This document shows positions 46,250-59,482 of a stretch of DNA of 64,000 nt, piece after piece. The stretch is from Tubiluchus corallicola (Eukaryota > Priapulida > Priapulimorpha > Priapulimorphida > Tubiluchidae). The DNA lies in assembly GCA_030141605.1 (NCBI GenBank), contig JAQGDQ010000371.1, forward strand, positions 1 through 64,000, written 5' to 3'. A program made the translations under genes and the position numbers. A model generated the notes under the pieces. It saw nothing but the letters and a program-made list of their open reading frames with translations, ran no database searches and was not told the DNA's origin. Each line of letters begins with the position of its first letter. Within the stretch, counting starts at the first letter, position 1.

Positions 46250-49200
46250 AAAGGCGATTAAGGAGAAACAAAACTAGGAAACGGGGATAATTTACTGGAA
46301 ATTGACAAGAAAATGATAAAAAACTAATGCAGTTGCAAGTATATATAACTGTGTTTATGAGCTCAACAATTGCCCAAAAGCAGTTAGCTTAATGATGATG
46401 AGCGAACTCTACAAACACATCCTAACAATAAACTAGCTTCACTAAAAATGATATGCAGGTATTTCAGTAATTCTGTCTTTTATTAATGTAGTAATCAGGC
46501 TTAATGATCTTTATGATGAATAATTATTTTTGTAAACAAAAATGAAGTTAAGAAACCAAAATAAAACTAGAGTATTTCAAAAAAAGATAAAATCTAATGA
46601 AATGTTGATTTCACAATTTAGTGAAAAGTTATTTACGTGTGTAAACATAAGCAAACTCAGAATAATGGTACAAAAGTTCTGTATTTTCAAACCAAAAATA
46701 TCTTTTGTAATCTTACTTTTAATAATAATTATATATTATTATAAAATGTTTCAAACTGATAAATTTTAAAATGCATAGAGCAGCTAAACAAAACGGAAAG
46801 CAGCATGCAAAAAGCAACATGTTCAGTATATGTGTACAAGCTGACGGTCTTAGCTAAATAAATTCCAAAAAATAACTAAATAAGTTGCAGGAAATATATT
46901 TTGGTAAAAGTTCTAGAAGCATAAAAACATAATAATATGGGCTTAAACTTGCATACTTCAGTTCTTTTTAAATACAATTTCATGAGGTAAGATTTAAACT
47001 GCGCCGCAAAAATATTGTAGATACGTTGTTTTTAAAATAACCAGCAAGAAAACAAGTTTGACAAGATCCGTTTCATACCTCAACAGTTTTTGATTTTATA
47101 TAACAATTAAACACCATTTCGATTTTATAAAGAAGTTGAAAAACGCTAAGCACAGTCTAAAACAATGCAGAAAGAAGCCCAGCAGACGTTTATTTGATCG
47201 CCGAAACGTAAACAGCAAAGAGCCAAATTGGCAAAGCTAATCAGATTTGTTCCACGCAATTAGACAACGAAATTGTGATGAGTGAGCAGAAGTAAAAAGG
47301 AATCAGCAAATGTGTGATTTTCTACTAAAACGTCTAATTGGTAGCAAGTGATCGTGTTACAAAGCAGAACCACTGTACTGTGAAAAGATTATTTTAGGCA
47401 CATAAAATTTTTGGATTATGATTTAAGAAAGAGATTCTTCATCTGACAACACATTATTTTCAGTAAATAAAAACATAAAATAACATTTGCAGCTCGTCGG
47501 TGGGTGATGTTCTGTTAGCACTGATTTAACAAAATTTTGCTAACAAACTTCTGAGATATAATAGTATTTTCTAACAAAAATTTGTTCTTGCTTGTTATTT
47601 TAGAAAAAAATGTGTCTGACAGATTTTTTGAAGGCAGTATAAATCTCACCTCATGTGACTATATTTTACAATGCTGACGGCGTACAAGCCTTTTTGTGAA
47701 ATAACTGAAAAAATAATTGCCATATGACAAAAATTCAGAATGTGACAACGAAGACTTGATAACGAAAAAGTTACGCTAATTTTGCTCTACACTTGGAAAG
47801 TTCTATATTATATGTGTTGTCCAGTACTGAACTTTTCTTGCTCAGTATTTAATTTTTAACGCGTCAAAACTGTCAAGTAAAAAGTAACTGTTAATCAAAA
47901 TGTTTAATTAATTAAACACATTAATGTTCAATATGCAATCGTTTAACATTAATCATTTAGTGTTCAATGTGTAACCAACTAATTCAATATCTTCGTTCCA
48001 TCATCGCTTTGTTTCCACGTTAGCATGATGTAGAAAATTAGTAAAAGTTTTATGTAGTTTTAGGAAAATTCTAGAATCCAGAATCTATTATAAACTAAGC
48101 TTTCTAAAGACATATTGTAAATGTTCTTCATCTTTCATTATATCTAATTTGTGATGGAAAGCAAAGTGCAGCGGCCGTATTGGCATTGCGTATTCGACAG
48201 ACTTTCTCTCTAATGCAGTTTTAAATTCCCCCGGGTAACAAGCCTTTGTCTAATATTCTTACAAGATGAGCATATTAGTCTAGCCGCAGCTTGTCCAGAC
48301 ATTCACCTTTTCAGAACAACATGCACCAGCAACCAAATGAGACATCATACAGATGTGAATTGAATCCAATAGCTAGTTTGCTTCCTGAGAAAATTTCCCT
48401 CATGTATTTTTGACTCAAAGCTTAATGAAGCATTGAGAGAAGAGGCAGCTGAACTGCACAGCAACAGAGCTAAATGATATGAAATGATGAACTGTATATA
48501 AATTTCAAAGCCAATCAGACAAATAGCTAAAAAGTGCATTAACAAATAGGAAGAAACGCCATTGTGCATTATAGATTGGCTAGACTGCAGAACAGAAGAA
48601 AGGATTTTCCAGCTCATGCAACCAGCTCAACTGTCATGTCTCTTAATGCCTAATTAAATTCATATGCTGGATAAGTCTACCTTGTCTTCGTTAAGATGTT
48701 GTTTACCGCCTTTCAGCCTTTACAGCATAAAATTATTAGAACTTGCATGAGGTGATTTTGAAGACATTTTAACACTTCAAATGTGTTTAGCTGGTTGCTT
48801 TTGCTGCAAACTACAGCTTGTGGATGCGCTACAATCTAATATAAAATATATTTCTCCCTTTATAATAGCAAAAGTCGAATGCCTGACGAAGGAATTGGGT
48901 ATTACTTTTACACAATGATAGATCTTCAGCTGATGTGATTTTTGAAAGTGCACACGCAACGCAATAAACGACTGCCATGTCATTCGCTTCATCCATAGGG
49001 AAGATCAATATCGGCTGAAACTCAGTGCTGAAAAACAGTAACTGAATGAAATATTTTAGCGGAAGTTGAGCATACAGACGGAAGGTCTTGGGCATATATG
49101 CCCAGCAGTCATCAATATAGATTTCGATATTAGTCTGCAGAGAGAAAATCAAGTCGCAGCTATGGCAGAATACTTTGTCTTCATAAAATTTCAGACGTAG

Positions 49201-49660
49201 CTGCGCCAGTGCCTAATACTTCTTTCTCATACAATATTGGGTGATAAGTATACGATGCTGCAGTTAATATTTCAGCTTTTCATTCACTTTTCAGCATATT
49301 AATACAAAAATTCTGATTGCCATTAATGCTGTGATAGTTTAAAATGTTAAACTAATTCTCCATTGGTTTACTATTCTAAACTAATTGGACTAAAAAAAAA
49401 TTCAAATTGCCACAAAAATTAATGTTTCACTGTTGTGCAGTCTTTTTAATACACAATCACCAGTGTGACAAAGTTTGTCTCAGGGAAAAGTAAGCGTAGA
49501 ATAAGATAGCACATTATGATTATGCACAGGCGGTGAGCTGCCAATTGTGTACTCTTTTTGCACCCCAATATTGACACAGTTACACATTATTCGCCGGCAG
49601 AATTTTTTTGCATCCTTGACCCTTCTACCCCTGCCTGTTTTGTTATCTGTCATTAAAAAA
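46250..49660. other. No supported gene
   Basis: Very AT-rich, with homeodomain-type TAATTA clusters (for example 47900-47970). A minus-strand open stretch at 48829-49152 (about 107 codons) has a protein-like look in places but no splice or homology support. Confidence 0.4.
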
Positions 49661-49668
49661 TAACTTAG

Positions 49669-50060
49669 CTCTTTTCATCATAAATCAGAACAGGTTTTCG
49701 CAGAAGAAGTGTACTGTTTGGCTATTGAAAAAGTTTTGAATGATCGCGCCATTTGTCACGCTGAAAGAGTTAAACGTTATCCCACAATGCATTAAACATG
49801 ACATCATGCATTATATCATAAAGTAAACGCATGCGAACAACACACCCGACCGGTTTTGGGGACTCCAGCAATTTTTACATCGTCGCGCCACCGGCCGGAG
49901 AAGAAAAGAGTTAAAAAGGTTTTCGACAATAGTTTGGTATTTGAGCAACAAATCATATACTAGGTTGGCAAAACTAGCATTACCATAACAAATATAAGGG
50001 ATAACTACTCTTGCACACAAAAGCATGCTGAATTACCAGGTACCAGGCATGACAAAAGAG
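49669..50060. mobile_element. Probable piggyBac-type MITE, 392 bp
   Basis: The right end AAAAGAG is followed by TTAA (50061-50064). The left end CTCTTTTCATC is preceded by TTAG (49665-49668), a one-base-altered TTAA. Two further AAAGAG|TTAA or AAAAGAG|TTAA junctions lie inside, at 49770 and 49911, suggesting nested or repeated insertions. It shares its AAAGAG|TTAA terminus with the element at 52902-53278. Confidence 0.45.
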
Positions 50061-50312
50061 TTAACTGCTTTCTTCAATGCCTTAAGCTGGTGTTACAAAC
50101 TGTAAGTTGCATGCAATATTAATGGCGATATTAGAGTAAAGTTCACTACAAATGTACTTTGATAAATTATTTGCAATTAAGACTGTAATTAAACTGTAAG
50201 AAAGTCTGAGAAAGAGTTAGCATATTTTCAAAACATTACTACACATATAAAAAACTTCATTGGCAGCTCAAAGTTACAATATTGAAGGGAAATATTTGTG
50301 TCTCATCAGTTC

Positions 50313-50588
50313 CATTAAACTGTTATCTTTTTATCCTTTCAAATTGCATGAAACTATATTGTAACCAAGTAATAAGCATTATGGAGTAGCCATTTGCGGA
50401 TATTTCTTTGAAAATGTCGTTAAACGTAATTTCAAACACTAATAATTTTACTATTATTTAATTAGAAAAAATGCTGGAATGTACCTGCACTGACAGAACT
50501 GCTACATTGCGTGATCAATGCAGATAATAATATCATAAGGAAATTAATCCTGCCCAGATTTAAGATTGCTAGAATTTCTGCTTTACAA
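50313..50588 (+). repeat. Inverted repeat, left arm
   Basis: Pairs with 51534-51802 over about 270 bp at roughly 80% identity; TTTTTATCCTTTCAAATTG and AAGGAAATTAATCCT are shared blocks. This arm has an in-frame stop where the other arm is open. Probably two copies of an unknown dispersed repeat in opposite orientation. Confidence 0.85.
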
Positions 50589-51454
50589 AAACTCACAGAA
50601 GACACATTGGCTTCATTAGCTTTGTTTTCCTACAATGTACGCAAAGGCATAGGTTCTTTATTGTGATATGTATTCTGAGCGCAAAATGCAAGCAGCACCT
50701 CTCTAATTTTGTACTGATAAGGAAGAAAAATGAGCCTTGATTGTGCAATCAAGTAAATAATTTGGCTACTCTTGTTTGGAAGATAAATTTATTGGTCGCA
50801 TTTAATTTGGTGTGTAAAAAGCAGTGAATGACGCGACATGCATTTATATTTTTCTCATATGTGCTGCCATGAGTGAACTAAACGATATTGTAAAGCTTAC
50901 AAAATTGTCCACCAGGTTGAGTTGTGGCTTCTAGCTCACGCATGTGTAGTTTGGTCAATACAGCTATAGGACAGAAGATCGATCCAACTTTCGTCCAGTC
51001 GCAGTTTTTCACAAGCGAAATACATTTTAGAATCAATACCTTCTACTCCCTCTGGTTTCTGTCTGAATATAACCAAATGTCAGTACATTATACAATACTA
51101 AGAAACAGCGCTTGCCATGGCTCAGCCTGATTGCCAAATATGGGCACATTATTTATTTTATACAACAGTCACTATTGAAACAAAGAAGTCGGGTTGAGTT
51201 TTCCGGATTCATTAATGCGTTTCTAGGCAACGCACGATTGTTTGAATGTCGTAATAACAGACAGACAAACGCGGTTTGCCTGCCATTTTACCATCTTTTT
51301 TGTTTGTTATGGCATTTCATGCCGAAAAATGGAAAATTCTGTTTTATGTGAAACGGTTTGTACACAATTCAGAGGCAGCATAAATGCCTACAAGGTACAC
51401 TTCAGCAGTTTTATTGCAATAGAATTGCCCTAGCAGATCTTAGCAGACCTTCAG

Positions 51455-51515
51455 GTGCTCATATATATTACATATATTATATTACACATACAATATATAT
51501 ATATGTGTGTGTGAA
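51455..51515. repeat. TA/TG-rich microsatellite
   Basis: Alternating AT with a short GT run, between the arms of the inverted repeat. Confidence 0.85.
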
Positions 51516-51533
51516 CAGTAAATGAGAGGTTTC

Positions 51534-51802
51534 GTAAAGCTGAGATTCTAGCCATTTTAAATCTGGGAGGATTAATTTCCTTATGATATTACAGTCTGCA
51601 TTGACCACACAATTTGTAGCAGTTCTGCCTGGTCAGGTATATGCCAGCGTTTTTCAAATTTAAAAGAGGCAAAATTAGTGTTTGAAATTATGTTTAATGA
51701 CATTTTCAAAGAAATATCCACAAATGGTTGCTCCATAATGTTTATAATGCGGTTACAATACAGTTTCATACAATTTGAAAGGATAAAAACCAACAGCTTA
51801 AC
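51534..51802 (-). repeat. Inverted repeat, right arm
   Basis: Reverse-oriented copy of 50313-50588, about 950 bp away. On the minus strand it holds a 70-codon open frame that the left arm breaks with a stop and indels, and the differences between arms do not favour silent sites, so I do not call it a gene. Confidence 0.85.
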
Positions 51803-52901
51803 AGATATATATATCTATACTACTGTGTGTTGTGCTTTAGCAAACTAAAATTGTGAAGTGAAGAAAATGAGGAAGCCTGCTAATGGATAAGTAATGGCAG
51901 CGTGTTTAACAATTCCTCTAATCAACTTTAATGGACATTGCGGAAAATAATTTCCGAAGCACAAATACACACACAGATGGGCGGCATGTAACGCTTTATT
52001 AAATGCAATTTCACTGCAGTTATAATAAAGCCGAAAACTCCTTTTATTTTCCAATCAGTCTGCGCCTTATATTTCGCTCATGAAAACACAAGGAAATGCT
52101 GCCCATAATAAGCCCATTAGGTCACGTGTAATGATTACATGTGCAGCGCAAAATTGACGAGAAGTTTTCAAATCCGAGCCAGTGGGCTTGATCGTGATTC
52201 GATATTTTTACAAAGGCAGAAATTGCTTTATTCATTTTACACAATGAATGTGCACTGTCATTCAGGCCTCAGCACCGCTTGTCGTGGTCTGTTACACATT
52301 AGATAGCAAGGTGTATCTGTAAAACCTTTATCTAATGAGACTGCACAGTGAATGCTCTACACAGCGAAAAATGTAATTTTGCAAAGCAGGTTTTTACTTT
52401 ACTCGGTGCAAAATTAATAACTGCTATGCTGGGTATTTACTAGGCTGCTATTAAAAATGTAAAACAAAATTCACAGTAAAAACTCAATGCAAAACTTAAA
52501 AATAACATGGACTCATTACAAACCTACAAAAACATATGTACCACTCAATAGTATTATGATATAATGTCATTTTATATATACTTGGTTCCTATACAGCAAG
52601 CTCGTGAAAATTACAAAAAATTCTATGCAATTATAGTACACACCAGTTTTGTCAATGCCAGTGCTGCTAGAGAATTCCTTTTAAATTTTTTCAAAAATAA
52701 AGAATACTTGTATGTTAATAGAGTATGTTAATTAATTTAACCTTTGCCTGTGCAAAATGTCAGTTTTAAGTTAAAAGGAGTGGCATTTGTGTTTCAAAAA
52801 CTCGCCCACAGGTTGCGGGTGAATACGATATGATCAACAGGTGTCACAAATTGTACGCTGCTGAGCCACGTGCTGCATATGCATCAGCTTCATCCGTTTA
52901 A

Positions 52902-53278
52902 CACTTTCCTCCCTGCACTACAGATGGCCTTACACTACCAGAATATTTTCCCAAGCAAACGTGCAATGTTGAAATCTTGCTTTGAGCTGCAACACCAGCT
53001 GCTATAATTTCAATAAACTTGATTCAGCTGCCAGTTTACCATTTTCAACCATAATTTGGGGGTGAATATTTTTAGCTAATTCACTCTTCTAGCCTAATTA
53101 GTCTAACAAGTATGATTACTATATCTTTTTGCTTCAGCAAAATAAATAATGGTAAGAGACACTATGTGTTGTCCAGGAAAATCTGAGCTAAAACCCAGGT
53201 GTTGCTGTAACCAATAAATGATAGTTTTGTCGGGTTTAAATGACATATGAAGTTGTTTATAATTCCACGAGGAAAGAG
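52902..53278. mobile_element. piggyBac-type MITE, 377 bp
   Basis: TTAA at 52898-52901 and 53279-53282. The left end is CACTTTCCTCCCTGC; the right end complemented is CTCTTTCCTCGTGG. The inverted repeat is about 10 bp with one mismatch. No coding capacity. Confidence 0.8.
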
Positions 53279-53660
53279 TTAAGGCAGTGTGCCATTATGA
53301 TGACGAATGGAGCTAACCTTTTAGGCAGAAATGCTGTGTGAATTTGTGCAAAGTGTAAAAACATTCACTATGAAAAGTACATCAGTGTTATATGGTATTG
53401 TTTGTGCAAGAACTTTCTGTCAAAACAATTTTTAATATAATTTGTTTACCCAAGAGCACACTACTTGCGCCTGGTAGTCGTTTATCCTGGAATTAGATAT
53501 TAAATTGAACAATTATATCACAGCATCTTTTGTCGTATAAATGTATGTTTTCTTGTGATTGTTACGGGTGGCAGTTCTAATCTACTATATTGTGGTGTTA
53601 TTTAATTTCACATGCATGTGAGTAGTTTTTAACTGTTAACCTTCTTTGTTTTTTTATCAG

Positions 53661-53734
53661 GAGATCGTTTAGGTGGCCTGCAACGATGTACAAGAAAGAC
53701 ATAATAAAAGCTATTTATCAACGAAGCGATGCAT
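53661..53734 (+). CDS. Possible internal or second exon
   Basis: An excellent acceptor (TTCTTTGTTTTTTTATCAG) and a perfect donor (GCAT|GTAAGT) frame 74 nt. Only one frame is open: 24 codons with the core ATMYKKDIIKAIYQRSDA, one base over at each end. That phase fits the candidate exon at 46158-46243. It could instead be a 5' UTR exon whose ATG (MYKKD) starts translation. Product unknown. Confidence 0.4.
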
Positions 53735-53780
53735 GTAAGTTTAACATCAACAGTTGCTAGGTATGTAATCCAAGTTGTTT

Positions 53781-54130
53781 GTAATTTCTACTTTACTAAT
53801 TCTGATAGTACTTCGAATAGTTGGTCAAATGAATTTTATCATGATAATGTAATAAGTATTCCCATTTTCAGTTCAACTTGATGTGTGTAATCATTCTCTG
53901 AGATATAGTCTCTGCTCTTGTCATGCGTTTCTAATATTAATTCAGCTAATTATTGTAATTTCTACTTTACTAATTCCGATAGAACTTCAAGTAGTTGGTG
54001 AAATTACTTTTATCGTGATAACGATGATACGTATTCCCATTTTCAGTTCAACTTGATATGTGTAATCATTCTCTGAGATATAGTCTCTGCTCTAGTCATG
54101 TGTTTCTAATATTAATTCAGCTAATTATTT
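53781..54130. repeat. Tandem duplication, 2 x ~175 bp
   Basis: Copy 1 is 53781-53954 and copy 2 is 53955-54130. They share TTTCAGTTCAACTTGAT, CATTCTCTGAGATATAGTCT and TTCAGCTAATTATT, with about 90% identity. It lies in the candidate intron after the exon at 53661-53734. Confidence 0.9.
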
Positions 54131-54139
54131 AATCCTTTA

Positions 54140-54765
54140 ACGACACATTTAATCCTTCGCCTCTGCTCATCACTAAAAATTAGCTAAGTTCTATTTTTAT
54201 TTATTTATTTCCTTTGTGAGAAGTAAGTGAGGTGTTCTGACAAAGCTAACATGTTTTGAGTTTGTCTCACATTAGTATCCAGGAAGGCATTCACCTCTCC
54301 ATTCATCAAACATTTATTCTTAGCATGAATAGGGTACGCCCATGATTTTCTGATATTACATATTACTTGCAGTAGTTTACCCGTTTGATAATTGACACCC
54401 TTGCATTAGAACTAGAGCAGTTATGTGCGACGTCCATGTTTATGGGACTACCTGGCGAGACAGCAAACGACACCTGGCGAGACAGTAAACGACACTGCAC
54501 GGCTATATTAAGATTAGTTACCTGTGTTCCAACTACTTTGCTTCCACTGCTTCTTCTTCTGCTAACAGCTGTAAAACAAATGATTTGTGGAACCTTGACG
54601 TGTATAACGAATAAGATACACACAAAATTGATGCTATTTAAACATAGGCAGGTTCAAATCTAATCAATTTATTAATACAAAGCAGCACTTTCAGTGTTAG
54701 TTCAGTTTTAGTTTGACTTGCTGCAACAAAAGCAATTACAATCATTTTACAGCATACTTATATGA
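54140..54765. other. No gene found
   Basis: Contains a short tandem repeat of ACCTGGCGAGACAG(C/T)AAACGAC at about 54450-54495. Open frames have no support. Confidence 0.4.
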
Positions 54766-54770
54766 TTGTA

Positions 54771-54905
54771 TGTATATATATATATATATATATGCGTACG
54801 TGTATATACGCATATATAACATATATACACATATATATATATATATACATATATATATACATATACACATACACATACACATACACACATATATATATAT
54901 ACATA
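54771..54905. repeat. TA/CA microsatellite
   Basis: Long alternating purine-pyrimidine run, (TA)n with CA units and an imperfect palindrome around ATGCGTACGTGTATATACGCAT. Open frames through it are Tyr/Ile or His by-products. Confidence 0.95.
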
Positions 54906-54909
54906 TGCA

Positions 54910-56480
54910 CATGATATAGCAGATATTATATATACAGCAGTTTCGAATAAATAATAAATTGCTACTACTCCACAGCAAACAATTGTTTTATTAGTTACAG
55001 AATGGCAGGGTAATTAATGCATTTACACCTGCCACCCTACCAGGCAGTGTGTGTGGGTGGAGGTAATCTAGACTACATTATTTCATCCCTGATTCTGCAC
55101 CCCTTTAATAAAAGACTGCCTGAACTAATTTTGCTGGTCCTGGCCCAAACACCATTCCAAATCACTTGATACTGAACCTTGAAAAATTCCGACCCATACT
55201 CCAATCCCGAACCTCGAACACCCCCAATCCTAAGTTACCTTAGTTTTTAAACTCTAGTCTTTAGTATAGATGTTTAACAACAAAGTGCAGCACATTCCTA
55301 CAGACTTTCACCTACTGCTGAAATGAATTTACCCAAAATGTGTTGAATTAGCACTGAACTACCGTCATCAAATTGAACGAGGTTTCGCACAAAAAATTCA
55401 ATCAATGTTCAATTAGTTAAATTTTCACGGCTTGGTATTCTTTAATCTGACCTCTGCATGATCCAGTGATTAGTTGATAGTTATTGTGCTACAGTACATG
55501 CTCAGACGTCATTAATCTGTACAGGAGCTTTGATGGGATTTACAAAATTCACAGATTCTTCCTGCTTTAACGTCAACAGTTATAATTAATTCAACGTTAC
55601 AGTGGAGAAATGGTTTCAAACAGTAAACCTCACAAAGCAGTGTGATACAAGTAAAATAACTAGTATTAATTATACATGCACCAGCTAATTAAGGAAGTGT
55701 GCACAACTGCATGGATAATTGCTGTAATAAAATTGTTCTTACCTTTATTAACTTAATTCATTCATTAAAGTTTGCTGTTGATTACATTCATATTAAGCAT
55801 TGTTTTAGTGCCATCAAAACTTTTGCTTTTGTTGGCTATGCTAAGCTTGCTTCAAAACTTTCTGTTTTTGTATAACGAATTTAAATTTTTAGGTTGTGTC
55901 AGACAGTCAGTAAAACTTCTCACTTATACTTGCAACGGTAATTATGCTGAACCTGTGTATAATCAGTTTCCGGTCATACTTGAGGACAAACACTTCCTCA
56001 ATGAACACTTCTAGACATCACATTAGCACAATTTTACTTTCTTAAAAAGTAATTAACATTATCAAGCAAGGTAGGTCCTGTGAAACTTAGCAGAATTACA
56101 GGCATGCATATTCGGGCTTAACACACTGAAGGTGTAGGAAGACAAACTGTAATAAAATATTTCGAGTCTTTTGCTCAAATTCACAATTATTTGACATGTG
56201 CAACCTTGTGCAAATTAAGACATGTTAGATATTAAATTTACAGTTTTATTTCCTTTAGCATGTTAGCCTGGTCATATTCATACGTCTACATAGGCTGATT
56301 TAATTCATCTTTGAATACCATAAAATCCCATAAAAATGTCTGTTTTTCTGTTTGCTGTGTCAATCATAGTTAAATAACACACACACTGTCTCATGTTTAT
56401 TTAAAAATGACGGTACTTTCTGCTCTATCCAAGCATGGACAATTAGTTCCCAAACTCTGTAGTAGATAAAAACTTCTCAG
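54910..56480. other. No gene found
   Basis: AT-rich unique sequence; a few weak donor-like sites on minus (AAAG|GTAAGA near 55750) without open frames. Confidence 0.4.
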
Positions 56481-56482
56481 AC

Positions 56483-56669
56483 ATTCCTGAGGTAATATAC
56501 CTAGATGCTTACACATCCAGACCCCACAATGAATTATATTGTTTTCAGACTAATTTTGTAAGTTATACATTTTAATATTCCTGGGGTAATATACCTAGAT
56601 GCTTACACAACCAGACCCTTCAATTAATTATATTGTTTTTAGACTAATTTTGTCAGTTATACATTTTAT
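56483..56669. repeat. Tandem duplication, 2 x 94 bp
   Basis: ATTCCTG(A/G)GGTAATATACC begins each copy (56483 and 56577) and the copies share TTATATTGTTTT and AGTTATACATTTTA. Confidence 0.9.
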
Positions 56670-56679
56670 AAAAAAATTA

Positions 56680-58800
56680 AATGACACCAATTTTTCCCCA
56701 CGAAATAAGCTGTATTGTGACGAGAGCCTATTTGTTAGCTTTTACAGATTTAGAAGCATTTCCTTGGCATTTTTAACCACACATGCTGTTGATTGACATC
56801 ATGTTGTACTCACAAAATGAGCAAACAGGTGAAAACTTGTTCAATATGTACATAATAAAGTAAAGTGCCCGAGGCACATTTTGCTGCACCTGTCATATTT
56901 AACAGGAAAAACATTTTATAATAAAAATTGGTAATGTCAGCCAATTTAAAGTGCACCATTGTACACTTTACAATGCACACATTACAATAAAGGCATTCAT
57001 AATTACCTTTGCAATATTTCAACTAGACTTTGAAGCAGTTCTTGTTTGAAAAAGGAAACTTTTCAATTTTGATGAAATTAGTGCTTTCAATATTATTACA
57101 AATAAAGCAGCATATCCTCGGCCAACTTCTAATTAGAATTTAATCCAAATTTTATCTAGTAAAAATGCATACAATTGGGTTTTTTGGTCACTCTCTAACA
57201 CTTGATAAAATAGCAAGATTAGAATTAAATGCAGAAATAAGTAAGATACGATGTGTGGAATTGTTTTTGATCTCCTTGCAAAACATTAGCATACAACACT
57301 TATTGTGATTTGCAATGGAAATAATGCTGACAAGCCACCAGTTTAGCTCACATTTAGTTTTCATAAACTTATGCAATATAAGTTTATATTTGAATACTGT
57401 CCAGTGTCCACAACTGACTTAATGGGCATTGGATGCAGAGAACTGAGAGGCGTTTCTATTTTATATAAGCAGATAATGAGCACTAGATGTCATTGCAAAG
57501 GTACAAGGTGCACACTGACCTACAAGGTGGACAGTGGCCAACTCTAAATGTGTTTTTTACAAACGTGTTTATCATCTTGAAGTCACAAAAAGCTAAAAAA
57601 ATTCACTAATTGGACTAATTTAATGTTTAGTTGTGTCTTTACACATGGTGTCTTCACAGCATATTAGTTTCAGATTTAAAGAGTTTAAGAAAAGGAAAGC
57701 AGAGTGAGTAGAAAAAGTTACCAAATAAACGAAATGAAACCAAATGATACGAAAACCAAATAAACAAATTAAACAGAAGAAAAGCATTAACATGTTTTAA
57801 TCAGCAGAACTGGTAATTAAAATTTATAGACAACTAAAAGAGAGTTAAAGACAACTAAAAGAGAGTTAAAGAGTTAAAGACAACCCGCTATACTCGGTTA
57901 GAACTGCATTAAGTGTTTTACACACATCGCACTATCCAATTAACTTTCTTAATACTCTGTCTTGTTTGACCTACACAAAACAGATAAGGTTCCTAATTTT
58001 TTGGAAAGCCATTCCACCATTAAAATTTATATTACTGATACTTTTAGTGATGAAGCCAAGAGTACAATTAGATTCAGGTTCCTAAACCCAGCCGTTCTGG
58101 AAATATGAAGCCAACAATATGTGATACAATTTGGCTTCTGATTATAATCATGCAGCACGCTGCCCACATCAACTAAAATCAAATCGTATCAAAACTTGGA
58201 ACCAATTAGTGTGAAATGTGAAGATTTTAGCTTCATCTGTAGATGTTGTCAGGAAATTAAAGACCAGCTACATTTCAGAGTTGTTACAAGTAGATGTAAA
58301 CATATCCTTCTTTATTTCAAAATTTTAAGATTAAGATTTAAGTTTATTTAAGATTATTAAAAGACCTAAGATTTTTGCATTTCGTGTTGCCGGAAATCAC
58401 AACTGAGTGATTCGTGCCATGTTCATTTAGGGCCTTTGAGCTGCAAAGATAGATATTAAGATACAGGATCATTTACTCAAAATTAATTGCTGTTTCTCAT
58501 GGTTTTTGTCGGTTTTTATTCACTCCTTTCAGTTTCTTCTATATGGTGGTGATGTGGTGGGGGCAATCGTTCAGTGCCTTTAGTCATTTTTAAGCATAAA
58601 GAAAATGGTTCAAATTCAAAATTAGTTTGGACTGCAAAATAAATGCAGAAATAAAACACTTTTTAATTATGTAAAACAACAAGGCTTAATTAATTATCCA
58701 TGTTTTATTACTTTCTGTAATTTTCATAACCTGTCCTGAGTCATTTGTGCCATTCTGTGTTGTTTAAACTGGGTTATAAAAATGCACTTAGCATATTTTT
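56680..58800. other. No gene found
   Basis: AT-rich, with a short tandem GACAACTAAAAGAGAGTTAAA repeat at 57830-57885. No supported exon. Confidence 0.4.
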
Positions 58801-58819
58801 TTCTTTAGGTATTTATCAG

Positions 58820-58865
58820 TATCTCTATGTTTGAGGACTTTAGTACAGGAAGCTACTACAGCTCG
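58820..58865 (+). CDS. Candidate small exon (alternative 3a)
   Basis: An acceptor TATTTATCAG and a donor GCTCG|GTATGT frame 46 nt with one open frame (SLCLRTLVQEATTA) in a phase matching the exon at 53661-53734. It can splice to 58965-59019, which ends in a stop. Short exons of this kind arise by chance in AT-rich DNA, so confidence is low. The exon at 59329-59385 fits the same upstream phase and competes with this one. Confidence 0.2.
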
Positions 58866-58964
58866 GTATGTAGACGACTAAAGTCACTATGGTGTGAACG
58901 GTGTGAATAGGTACGTTTTTATGTTAGTATGAAAAAACTTACTCTGTTGTTAAACATTTTCCAG

Positions 58965-59019
58965 GACATGTGTTTTTCAATTGCATAAACTGTTTACCAT
59001 GATCAAGATATCACTTTAA
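58965..59019 (+). CDS. Candidate terminal exon
   Basis: An acceptor GTTAAACATTTTCCAG is followed by a frame, in the phase required by 58820-58865, encoding TCVFQLHKLFTMIKISL and a TAA. The intron between them would be 99 bp. No polyadenylation signal lies immediately downstream. Confidence 0.18.
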
Positions 59020-59328
59020 CTCATCTTGATTTCGTGAATACCTTTACGTCACATTCATTTGTCCCATCTGATATGAGTGCCAGTTACCTCGATTAGTTAA
59101 TTATTCATGTCACCAGTTACTGCATTGGATTAAGTATTAAAGACATTATAAAGCTTACTGTAAATTTGCTCAGAAGAAAGAATGCTATGTTAACGTCAAG
59201 TAATTATCTATGCTCATCTTTTTCCTTGGCAAATAATGAAAATGATGATGAATGTAGTTAGAATCCAACAAAAAGCTTCTATGTTATTTTGCAATGTTTA
59301 ACAAAACAACAAATAAAAACAATTACAG

Positions 59329-59385
59329 GTGTAAATGTAGTGGAAATATTAATTGTCATAATTATTAGTGGTATCACTGCATCAG
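59329..59385 (+). CDS. Candidate exon (alternative 3b), hydrophobic
   Basis: Bounded by AACAATTACAG and GCATCAG|GTAAGC. The single open frame, VNVVEILIVIIISGITAS, looks like a membrane segment. The phase fits the exon at 53661-53734 upstream and 62854-62895 downstream. Chance is a real alternative. Confidence 0.22.
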
Positions 59386-59482
59386 GTAAGCATGTGGCAA
59401 AAATAGTTCATATGGTACATCAGTACATTAAAAATGGTGACAATTTATCTGACTGTAGCATAATTTTTCATTGGCATAACAT

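Noticed and set aside
48829-49152. 107-codon minus-strand frame with a protein-like middle part
   Set aside because: No good start, no splice sites at its edges and no family resemblance; a frame this long is expected a few times by chance in 64 kb.
54713-54978. Tyr/Ile- and Cys/Ile-rich frames
   Set aside because: By-products of the TA/CA microsatellite.
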